Assembly: GCA_964019135.1 (NCBI GenBank)
Contig: OZ025248.1
Coordinates: forward strand, 32,419,670-32,483,669
DNA from: Arenicola marina
Taxonomy: Eukaryota > Annelida > Polychaeta > Arenicolidae
Direction: 5' to 3'
Length of the DNA: 64,000 nucleotides
The position numbers were made by a program, and so were the translations under genes. This document shows positions 26,301 to 38,300 of this stretch, piece by piece. Below the pieces are notes generated by a model. That model was given only the letters and a program-made list of their open reading frames with translations. It was not told where the DNA came from and searched no databases. How positions within the stretch are numbered: the first letter of the stretch is position 1; each line of letters opens with the position of its first letter.

Positions 26301-29300
26301 TTGCGCAGTGTCCATGTCCAGGAGACGGGCATATTACCGGGATGACGTAAGTTAAGTAACAGCCACCTCTGTTTGCGCAGTGTCCATGTCCAGGAGACGG
26401 GCATATTACCGAGATGACGTAAGTTAAGTAACAGCCACCTCTGTTTGCGCAGTGTCCATGTCCAGGAGACGGGCATATTACCGAGATGACGTAAGTTAAG
26501 TAACAGCCACCTCTGTTTCCCCAATAGTCCATGTCCAAGAGACGGGCATATTACCGGGATGACGTAAGTTAAGTAACAGCCACCTCTGTTTCCCCAATAG
26601 TCCATGTCCAGGAGACGGGCATATTACCGGGATGACGTAAGTTAAGTAACAGCCACCTCTGTTTGCGCAGTGTCCATGTCCAGGAGACGGGCATATTACC
26701 GGGATGACGTAAGTTAAGTAACAGCCACTTCTGTTTGCGCAGTGTCCATGTCCAAGAGACGGGCATATTACCGGGATGACGTAAGTTAAGTAACAGCCAC
26801 CTCTGTTTGCGCAGTGTCCATGTCCAGGAGACGGGCATATTACCGGGATGACGTAAGTTAAGTAACAGCCACGTCTGTTTGCGCAGTGTCCATGTCCAGG
26901 AGACGGGCATATTACCGGGATGACGTAAGTGAAGTAACAGCCACTCTGTTTGCGCAGTGGCCATGTCCAGGAGACGGGCATATTACCGGGATGACGTAAG
27001 TGAAGTAACAGCCACCTCTGTTTGCGCAGTGTCCATGTCCAGGAGACGGGCATATTACCGGGATGACGTAAGTTAAGTAACAGCCACCTCTGTTTGGGCA
27101 GTGTCCATGTCCAGAAGACGGGCATATCACCGGGATGACGTAAGTGAAGTAACAGCCACCTCTGTTTGCGCAGTGTCCATGTCCAGGAGACGGGCATATT
27201 ACCGGGATGACGTAAGTTAAGTAACAGCCACCTCTGTTTGCGCAGTGTCCATGTCCAGGAGACGGGCATATTACCGGGATGACGTAAGTTAAGTAACAGC
27301 CACCTCTGTTTCCCCAATAGTCCATGTCCAGGAGACGGGCATATTACCGGGATGACGTAAGTTAAGTAACAGCCACCTCTGTTTGCGCAGTGTCCATGTC
27401 CAGGAGACGGGCATATAACCGGGAAGACTTTCGATAAACGTAACCTGGAGAAGCATTTACAGCACACATTTGTAAGAAGAAAAAAATCGAGACGAATTAT
27501 CATAAACAAATGGGGAAAAAAAGCATTATACATTAAGAAGCAAAACAAAATAATGAACGAAGTTTTAGGTAACATTTGCGGGGATGGTTGTTTAATCCAG
27601 AGATGAAAAAGCCGTAACATCTGTTTGATGGCAAGGAGACACTGACATGTATGTGCATGACTCACAGTACATGTATAACACATGTATATCCCAGTACTCC
27701 AGAGACACTCCCCGTGATAATGATAATTGTTACCTCTTCGACCCGAGGTTTTATCACGACATATCAAAACATAAGAGTATTGTTCTTGCCCCGCCCCGCC
27801 TCCCTCCCCACCCACTGGCTCCTCCTCCTCCGCCTTGTCTTTTTTCATTCACCCGATACCAAACGTGGTTTATTCTCGACAAGCATGACTAGCTGGTTGA
27901 TAGGGACGGGTAGGGTCACGCAGAAAGAGAGCTGTATGCTTGTTTTGTGATGCTGCGATAAAATCGTTGTAGTTAAGTGTCAAGACAAACCTGACATGCA
28001 GGAATACGAGTACGAGTAAGAGTAGTAGGATTTGCGCTTTAAGCGAGAAGTATTGTTTTGTCTTTTCGTTTACTTTTAAATTTGCATACGTTCAAATACT
28101 GTAGCAAAATATTTACCGTTGCTACATAATTATTTTGCTCAACCGAAAAGTGTTTTCATTTGTGACGCAGGAAGCGAATATAGATAGATGTTCCACCTAC
28201 AGCTGACGTGTTTCTTACACGGCGATATACTTATCAATTGTTGTTTTGTTCTGGCTTACCAATGGGGTTACGATGTTCTTCCACGAATAAAAGCCGTAAA
28301 ACCTTTGTAAGGTTTATGTAAATTGTATATTTCTCCAAGGCCGCCGCTATATTCTGCGCAACTGAACGCCCCGTCTTTGCCACTTTCATGTTAGCTTCAT
28401 CTCGAACTAGGCGTTATGTTATTTGTAACTTTTAAATCAGTGTCCCCCCCCCCCCTCTTTGACGTTTGCAGGCAGAATGCAAAGCCGAAGAGTACGGTGT
28501 CCCTGAAGGGTCTGCAGACTCACACCCTACATCAGCCAGGCCTGAAGAACAAGATCACAACACTCGCCTTGCATGACCTCATTCCCGACGACAAGGAGAA
28601 GCTGGAGAAGCTAAAGCGGGACAAACACGAAGCCTTGTAAGCCATTAACCATTGCGTCACTCACTTGGAGGTTAAATCGTTGTTTTAGGTCGCCTAATCT
28701 TCGGAATTTCGTCCACTCATCCTTCATCGTCATGGGGGCTCTAGTGCCAGCGACCATCAGGTCTTAACTAGAATCCCAACCATGTGACTGAATCTGGTGT
28801 TCCTTCTTTTCTTTATGCCACTTGTTATGTCTTATGTATTCACTTGGTTAAATAAGCGATTATTGGCTTTACTTGACTTTGGAGGGAAGGGGGGGGGGGT
28901 TCCTTGGTCTAGTGTAGCCCTTGTGTGTACAAAAAGCGGCGTAAAACATCAATTCATTTTATGTCCAGATTTGAGACGCCGACCTTGATCTATAGGTGAC
29001 AACGTGTGAATGACTGTCAAGGTCGTGTCGGTTTTTCGTGTATTGTATGATTTTCGTGTGTTTCAGTCACGGTCTGCTGACGGTTCCTACAGTCGGGTCC
29101 CTGAACTTCGTGAAACACCTGAAACATAAAGAGTTCGATCCTGAAAGTAAGAAACCTTTTTTTTTTTCATAATTGATTGGACTAAATATATTTAAATGGA
29201 TGACATTTTCATCGAATTGTCTCCAAATTTAACCATTAGATTTATTTTCACCTGATTAAAAATCCGGCAATTCACGTTATTTTTTGTGCTGGTCATTGCG

Positions 29301-32300
29301 TCAGTATTGTAAAATATGTACTTGTTGTATAAATGTATTGACTAACAATGGAACCTGCTATTAGGACCAGATACGGCACAGAGCAGAAGTGTAGCGGTCA
29401 TATCCGTGTGGTCAGGATTACGGGACTCTTTAACTAATGCTAGTTCGTTCTTCTTCTCTTGCAATTCGTTATTGAACTTTGACATATCAAACATATTACA
29501 GTACCAGGTGGTATACATATTGCCCATATATATAATTTATATCGTTGTCCGCTCCGATAAAAACACGTCTTCAAATCATTATATTGCACCTGACAAAGAA
29601 CTCAAAGTTTGGCTAATTTAACCTATTTTCTAAATATGGAATGCACAACAATATTTGATATAAGGTTGTTACTGTAACCATCAAATCTAAAACTATAGGT
29701 TTTCACGATATATTTACCCTAAACGACTGCGATATATATAACGATATCTGTTTTACCCTACAGAGTGAGATAAAATGGGTTCTATAGATTGTATGTATTT
29801 GCATGACAAGCAATAAATAGTGGTGTTGGATTAGTCTCACTGAGTAATTCGTTCGCTTTGATCGCAGAAGATCCCGGGGATGAGAAAGAGGCCCCCAAGG
29901 TGCAGTCGGTGTCCATCAGTCAGTTCATGAAGCAGGCCAGGCAGGAGATGGCGGCCAAGAGACAGCAGCACCAGGCTGGGCGGGGGGAGCCTGGGGTCTG
30001 CCCGTCCCCCTCGGCCACGGCGACACCCTCCCCGGGGCCCTCTCCGGCGAGGGGCGGTCTGCCGAGGCTCGGCAGGGGATTCGGCCCCGGCATGGATATA
30101 GACTTGTCGGTTGCCGCGGCACCCTCAGCTCCGGCTGAACGCCGTAGTAAACAGAGCAAGGTGTGTTCTGGGAACTAATCAAGTTTTGTTATGGAAACTA
30201 ATAAAGCTTTGCTCTGTGAACTGACAGAGTAAATCATTTCAAATGAACAATGTAGGAAAATGAAAGTTCCGCCCAACCTACAACCATTATCCAAACTCCT
30301 GTTATTTGCTGTTATATATCTTGGCCACAATTTTGAAATACCACAAATTTCCATTTACGATTTCCTGTAGAAAAGAAACTTGGAAAGTGACGAAGCTAAT
30401 AACCTTTCCCGCATCATCTGCTGCTGCTGCTGTTTCTTCCCTCTCTGTACTGTGTGGACATGTCGTTTGGTCTAACAACTTGACGAGATTTGTTCTTTCT
30501 ACTCTGTAGCAAAAAGCCATTGCCAAAATCAGAGCTGGGGGCGGCATTAAGAAGGAGAGTCCTAATGCCGTGAAGAAGCCTCGCTCCCCGGAACACCAGG
30601 AGCGGGTACAGAAGCGAGTCGCCGCCGCCATGGAAGGTAACGACCGACGCTCTGCCGTCCGTACCACGGGGGCCGCCTCGATAGCTCAGTGGGTTAGAGT
30701 GGTTCGAGCCCTGCTGTGGCCATGTCTTTGTGGTCGCAGGATAATGATCTCATGACCTCCTTCGCAAAGAGTAGGGGTCACACCGGGAACATGGCGCCGC
30801 TCTGCCCTTCCTTCTCCCATTGGCGCGATTGGACCAAAAGTGGATAAAACGTCCTGAATATACAACCAATCTACCGTATTTCACTATGTTTTCGGACACT
30901 ATAAGTGTTCGGACACCCCTTCAAAGCCAGGAAAAACCCTCAAGCGTGCGTATATTGTCGGACAATATCAGGCCTAAAATAACACTCCAAGGCTCCTTCC
31001 TTATTGCTTAGCGCTGTTCGTCATGAGTGCACGTCAGTGCTTGTGATTGCGGAGACCAGGGAGACGGGAAAGTCACTCTATTAGGGGGTTATTCAAGCCG
31101 TCAGTGCTTGTGATTGCGGAGACCAGGGAGACGGGAAAGTCACTGTATTAGGGGGTCATTCAAGCCGTCAGTGCTTGTGATTGCGGAGACCAAGGAGACG
31201 GGGAAGTCACTGTATTAGGGGGTTATTCGAGCCGTCAGTGCTTGTGATTGCAGAGACCAGGGAGACGGGGAAATCACTGTATTAGGGGGTTATTCGAGCC
31301 GTCAGTGCTTGTGATTGCGGAGACCAGGGGGACGGGGAAGTCACTGTATTAGGGGGTTATTCGAGCCGTCAGTGCTTGTGATTGCAGAGACCAGGGAGAC
31401 GGGGAAATCACTGTATTAGGGGGTTATTCGAGCCGTCAGTGCTTGTGATTGCGGAGACCAGGGGGACGGGGAAATCACGGTATTAGGGGGTTATTCGAGC
31501 CGTCAGTGCTTGTGATTGCAGGGACCAAGGAGACGGGGCAGTCACTGTATTAGGGGGTTATTCGAGCCGTCAGTGCTTGTGATTGCGGAGACAAGGGAGA
31601 CGGGGAAATCACTGTATTAGGGGGTTATTCGAGCCGTCAGTGCTTGTGATTGCGGAGACAAGTGAGACGGGGAAGTCACTGTATTAGGGGGTTATTCGAG
31701 CCGTCAGTGCTTGTGATTGCAGAGACCAGGGAGACGGGGAAATCACTGTATTAGGGGGTTATTCGAGCCGTCAGTGCTTGTGATTGCAGAGACCAAGGAG
31801 ACGGGAAAGTCACTGTATCAGGGGGTTATTTGAGCCGTCAGTGCTTGTGATTGCAGAGACCAGGGAGACAGGGAAATCACTGTATTAGGGGGTTATTCGA
31901 GCCGTCAGTGCTTGTGATTGCAGAGACCAAGGAGACGGGGAAGTCACTGTATTAGGGGGTTATTCGAGCCGTCAGTGCTTGTGATTGAAGAGACCAGGGA
32001 GACGGGGAAATCACTGTATTAGGGGGTTATTCGAGCCGTCAGTGCTTGTGATTGCGGAGACAAGTGAGACGGGGAAATCACTGTATTAGGGGGTTATTCA
32101 AGCCGTCAGTGCTTGTGATTGCGGAGACAAGTGAGACGGGGAAGTCACTGTATTATGGGGTTATTCGAGCCGTCAGTGCTTGTGATTGCGGAGACAAGTG
32201 AGACGGGGAAGTCACTGTATTAGGGGGTTATTCGAGCCGTCAGTGCTTGTGATTGCAGAGACCAGGGAGACGGGGAAATCACTGTATTAGGGGGTTATTC

Positions 32301-35300
32301 GAGCCGTCAGTGCTTGTGATTGCAGAGACCAAGGAGACGGGGAAGTCACTGTATTAGGGGGTTATTCGAGCCGTCAGTGCTTGTGATTGCGGAGACAATG
32401 GAGACGGGGAAATCACTGTATTAGGGGGTTATTCAAGCCGTCAGTGCTTGTGATTGCAGAGACCAGGGAGACGGGGAAATCACTGTATTATGGGGTTATT
32501 CGAGCCGTCAGTGCTTGTGATTGCGGAGACAAGTGAGACGGGGAAGTCACTGTATTAGGGGGTTATTCGAGCCGTCAGTGCTTGTGATTGCAGAGACCAA
32601 GGAGACGGGGAAGTCACTGTATTAGGGGGTTATTCAAGCCGTCAGTGCTTGTGATTGCGGAGACAAGTGAGACGGGGAAGTCACTGTATTAGGGGGTTAT
32701 TCAAGCCGTCAGTGCTTGTGATTGCGGAGACAAGTGAGACGGGGAAATCACTGTATTAGGGGGTTATTCGAGCCGTCAGTGCTTGTGATTGCAGAGACCA
32801 AGGAGACGGGGAAGTCACTGTATTAGGGGGTTATTCAAGCCGTCAGTGCTTGTGATTGCGGAGACAAGTGAGACGGGGAAGTCACTGTATTAGGGGGTTA
32901 TTCAAGCCGTCAGTGCTTGTGATTGCGGAGACAAGTGAGACGGGGAAATCACTGTATTAGGGGGTTATTCGAGCCGTCAGTGCTTGTGATTGCAGAGACC
33001 AGAGAAACGGGGAAGTCACTGTATTAGGGGGTTATTCAAGCCGTCAGTGCTTGTGATTGCAGAGACCAGGGAGACGGGGAAATCACTGTATTAGGGGGTT
33101 ATTCGAGCCGTCAGTGCTTGTGATTGCAGAGACCAGAGAAACGGGGAAGTCACTGTATTAGGGGGTTATTCAAGCCGTCAGTGCTTGTGATTGCGGAGAC
33201 AATGGAGACGGGGAAATCACTGTATTATGGGGTTATTCGAGCCGTCAGTGCTTGTGATTGCGGAGACAAGGGAGACGGGGAAATCACTGTATTAGGGGGT
33301 TATTCAAGCCGTCAGTGCTTGTGATTGCGGAGACAAGGGAGACGGGGAAGTCACTGTATTAGGGGGTTATTCGAGCCGTCTTTCAGGTGTGAAAGAGCAA
33401 CGCCTTGGTTACTACGTAACGAGCTGCACATTGGTCGACATTGTGCTGGCCGGCAGATTAGTCAATCGGCGGATTAGTTGTTTATAAACCGCGAGAGTAA
33501 ACTAACCTTAAATCACGGATGAGTCAGCCAGCAGATGAGTTGTTTATAAACCGCGAAGCTAAACATACATTAAATCACGAATGAGTCTGGTTTTTCTTAC
33601 TGTAGTTTAGTTGTTAGAAGTTACCGTTTTACTTTAACAATGATTGCAATTCATAAATACTGCTTGCCTTAAGTCATATCTTTGTTAACACTATACTTAT
33701 CTTGTCCTTTATCTAAATACGCGAAGACTGTCACGACTTGTCGCGACTATATTCGAAACAGAATTATACTCTTAATCACCTTACTCGCTGTAAAGGTGTG
33801 AAACAGCCTTAATCGATTATTTTTTTTATGTATGTAAGCTTTCGGAACGTAGATGGGGATGTTTTTACTGTAAATATTCGGACAGTGGAGCCTACCGGTG
33901 ATTTTGTTACTGGATCATGGCTATAGTGTTCATTTTGTATAATGAGCGGTTTGATCAAAAGCCGTATTATTATTATTAGTGTTTGAGCCCACAGTAGTTT
34001 ATTGACGGTTAAGGCGGTCAAATTGTTGGTAATTTATTGATACAAACTATAATTGTTCTTCAAAATCCAGAAGGGGATGAGAATGACGAAGGGAACAGAT
34101 CTTCGGCAGATAAAAGTCAGCCGCCCAAGAAAAAATCGAGAATGATCGGCAACCTCGACATGGATTCACCGGAAGTACAGAAGTTACTGAAGGCTCGGTC
34201 CAAGCATGACGGGGCGTTGACCGAGGTAAAAACATTTTTTGTTTATGTGATTACATCATATTATAATTATTACTTGGTAATGTAACCATTTTTGCTTTCG
34301 GTACAACCTAAAATACACTTTGTTAGAGACTGGACGCCTGGCCTGTGTTGCTATAGAAATGTCTTATGGTTGGGAGTTAAAATACCGCTCTTGAAAAGTT
34401 TTTGTTTTGATTTGTTTCAATGAACTTTACAACATATTGCATCGTGTGAACAGGGCATTATGGAATACACTTGTTTCCTTGCCTTCAGATGGAGCAGGAG
34501 AAACAAGACTTGTACTTCGATACGCTAGAGAAGAAGGAACAGATGGAGGACAAGATGCGAAGTACGACGGAGGTCAAGTGTAAAGCAGTCACGTGCAGAC
34601 AGGTCAGTATCCCCAACGTCCTCACTAATTACAACGGTATGTTTATTGTACAAAAAAGCCTCCGGCCTAGAGTACATACAGACAGTATAAATATTCCCCT
34701 GAGCCCCTTTCCTTCCCCGAACCCAAAACTTTGCACTAAATTACTCTTAACTATAGAAATATGTCGCAAATTATTTGTGTTGGTAATTGCTTCTTTCAAG
34801 TCATTGCGGGGCGAGACAGGTGTCGCTGGAGATGTCCCTGTTATTGACATAATAATAGCTTACCACGAAGTGGCGACGACTGAAACAGTCATGGAATCGG
34901 TTTAACGCATTGTTTCATGTGTGCTTCCATGTCCAGCCAAGACACCTACACGATATTATTGCTGCGGAGGTTTTTGTGTTATTATACTTATTTCCATTCA
35001 CAGAGCCGTCGCGTTGTAAAATTTTATGGACTGAATTTAGGGCGACACCTGCACTGGCAGTTCTACGGTACTCCGGCGGCCGGCCTGCCGGGGCTGCCTG
35101 TAACTACACGCCGCGTTATCACACAACGACGGTTCTACGGTACTCCGGCGGCCGTCCTGCCGGGGCTGCCTGTAACTACACGCCGCGTTATCACACAACG
35201 ACGGTTCTACGGTACTCCGGCGGCCGTCCTGCCGGGGCTGCCTGTAACTACACGCCGCGTTATCACACAACGACGGTTCTACGGTACTCCGGCGGCCGTC

Positions 35301-38300
35301 CTGCCGGGGCTGCCTGTAACTACACGCCGCGTTATCACACAACGACGGTTCTACGGTACTCCGGCGGCCGGCCTGCCGGGGCTGCCTGTAACTACACGCC
35401 GCGTTATCACACAACGACGGTTCTACGGTACTCCGGCGGCCGTCCTGCCGGGGCTGCCTGTAACTACACGCCGCGTTATCACACAACGACGGTTCTACGG
35501 TACTCCGGCGGCCGTCCTGCCGGGGCTGCCTGTAACTACACACCGCATTATCACACAACGACGGTTCTACGGTACTCCGGCGGCCGTCCTGCCGGGGCTG
35601 CCTGTAACTACACGCCGCGTTATCACACAACGACGGTTCTACGGTACTCCGGCGGCCGTCCTGCCGGGGCTGCCTGTAACTACACGCCGCATTATCACGC
35701 AACGGCGGTTCTACGTTACGTCGGGGCCTGTAACTATAGACCACATTATCACGCAATAGCGGTTCTACGATGGGGCCTTTTTTTGTTTTTCAGTGCAACT
35801 ACACTGCCCTGTCGGCCGCCCAGAGGTGCCGCGATGAGCGACACAAGCTGACCACCCACGATGCCGTCAAGCGCTTCTTCAAGTGCAAGGACTGCAGTCA
35901 TCGGACTGTCTCCCTGCACGTTATTCCCGTCATGGCCTGCAAGTAAGTCGCACCTGATGTTTATTTCGTGTTCTTTGACGCCACTTTAAGGCACATTAAG
36001 GCTACACTGGGCCGCCCGGGGCCATAAGAGGGGGTTGGGTGAAACCCACCCCAGATACAGGTGCCAAAGCGCGAACCCATGAAAACGGTGCATCTACATG
36101 TACACTGTATATGTACAGGTACACTGTATATGTACACTGTATATGTACATGTACACCTACAGTGTACATGTACACCCACAGTGTGTACCTGTACATATAC
36201 AGTATACATGTACACTGTAATGTACATGTACATATACAGTGTACATGTATACTGTATGTGTACATGTACATTGTATATGTACAGGTACACTGTATGTGTA
36301 CACTGTATATGTACATATACAGTTTACATGTACATATACAGTGTACATATACAGTGTATATGTGCAATGTAGATATTCATGTACATTACAAGTTAGGGGT
36401 CTGTCTCTAAAGTACGGACAATTAGTCAAAATATTCCTTGCAAGAAACATCCACGAATTTGAAGAAAAACTAATAGGAAGGTTCATTGTGAACAATTCAC
36501 TTAATATTCAAGTGAGGTTTAGTCGGTTGGGGTCTCTTCCTTGGAACACCTTCCTACGTCTTTATTCATCCTAGGATTTATGTTATTGATTTCATTATTT
36601 GTGGATGTTAAAATGAACGTTGCTTATCTGTTGTATGCTGCATTTGATTATCTTCTTCTGTGTCAGATTGTAATTATGCAATTTACTTATATTTCAGAAA
36701 TTGCGGGGGGTCCAGCTACGAAAGGACTTCCATGCTGAAGGTAAGCACATGGTTGACTCTGGTTATGGCCGGGGTGGTTTGTGCCATGGTTTCTGATTCT
36801 CACATCGAAAATGAAAAAAAAAACGCTAAAGCAAAAATAGAAATGAGACATAGACAGACAGGATGCAATTACCCGTTTTTCTGAGTAAATGTTTGCTCTT
36901 AAGACGGAAGCTGGGCTTACATTACATTTAGGCTTGCAGAAGCCGGATGTGAAAGGGCTGGAGGAGGGTGGTTGGGGGGGGGGATTAACTTTCGTTAGTT
37001 AAAACTAGCGGTAGCCCTGCAAGGTGATTTGGACGATGATTAACGGGTAATTACTGTTAATGCTGAGAGCATCATATTCTACTTTGTATAAGAGTACACC
37101 CTCGAGATAGCCGAGCGAAGGGCAGGTATCTCCAATCAACGTGTAGGGTTGGTCGGTGTATGGGTTGGCCTCAGTCCGTCTCTATTATAGTATTTATGGT
37201 GCTAGCTTAATCAGAGAGCGCGCCCGCGAGAGAGAGAGAGAGGGAGTGGATGAGAAACAGGGACAAAGAGAGCGAGAGACAGGGACAAAGACGGTGAGAG
37301 ACAGGGACAAAGACGGTGAGAGACCGGGCCAAAGACGGTGAGAGACAGGGCCAAAGACGGTGTGAGACAGGGACAAAGATGGTGAGAGACAGGGACAAAG
37401 ACGGTGAGAGGCAGGGACAAAGACAGTGAGAGACAGGGACAAAGATGGTGAGAGACAGGGACAAAGACGGTGAGAGACAGGGACAAAGACGGTGTGAGAC
37501 AGGGACAAAGATGGTGAGAGACAGGGACAAAGATGGTGAGAGACAGGGACAAAGACGGTGAGAGGCGGGGACAAAGACGGTGGGAGGCAGGGACAAAGAC
37601 GGTGCGAGACAGGGACAAAGAGGGTGAGAGACAGGGACAAAGAGAGCGAGAGACAGGGACAAAGACGGTGAGAGACAGGGACAAAGACGGTGAGAGGCAG
37701 GGACAAAGACGGTGCGAGACAGGGACAAAGAGGGTGAGAGACAGGGACAAAGACGGTGAGAGACAGGGACAAAGACGGTGAGAGACAGGGCCAAAGACGG
37801 TGTGAGACAGGGACAAAGATGGTGAGAGACAGGGACAAAGACGGTGAGAGGCAGGGACAAAGACGGTGCGAGACAGGGCCAAAGACGGTGTGAGACAGGG
37901 ACAAAGATGGTGAGAGACAGGGACAAAGACGGTGAGAGACAGGGCCAAAGACGGTGCGAGACAGGGCCAAAGACGGTGTGAGACAGGGACAAAGATGGTG
38001 AGAGACAGGGACAAAGACGGTGAGAGGCAGGGACAAAGACGGTGTGAGACAGGGACAAAGGTAACGGCTCTGTCGGCAGAAGGAGAGCGCGGTGGGGCGG
38101 GGGGAGGGGGGATAAACAAAGGGACAAAGGTTCTGGGAAAACCTCCAACAGAGCGAATCTGCCCGCCAGGACTAAGGCTCAGAGGGTGCCTTGCAAGTCC
38201 AGACACTGACAACCAGTGTATGCTAGGATTTATCCATCCTTGCTGCTGTCAGGTGGCTGTTGGCGTGTAATTGAAAGTGTTCGTACCACAATTTAGTCTT

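Noticed and set aside
18405-27325. Numerous minus-strand open frames of 80-450 codons with repeated MPVSWTWTLRKQRWLLLNLR peptides
   Set aside because: They are translations of the 72-bp array, switch frame at single-base variants, and lie inside an MCM10 intron on the opposite strand.
18425-27425. A CRISPR-like array
   Set aside because: Units are contiguous with no unique spacers, and the context is an animal intron.
31033-33380. Telomere-like TTAGGGGG repeats within the 67-bp unit
   Set aside because: The motif occurs once per 67 bp, not in tandem; not an interstitial telomere.
37194-38212. Three long minus-strand frames rich in Ser, Leu, Pro, Cys (CLSPSLSLSLTVFVPVSH)
   Set aside because: Pure 22-bp array translation; all three frames open at once, no domain.
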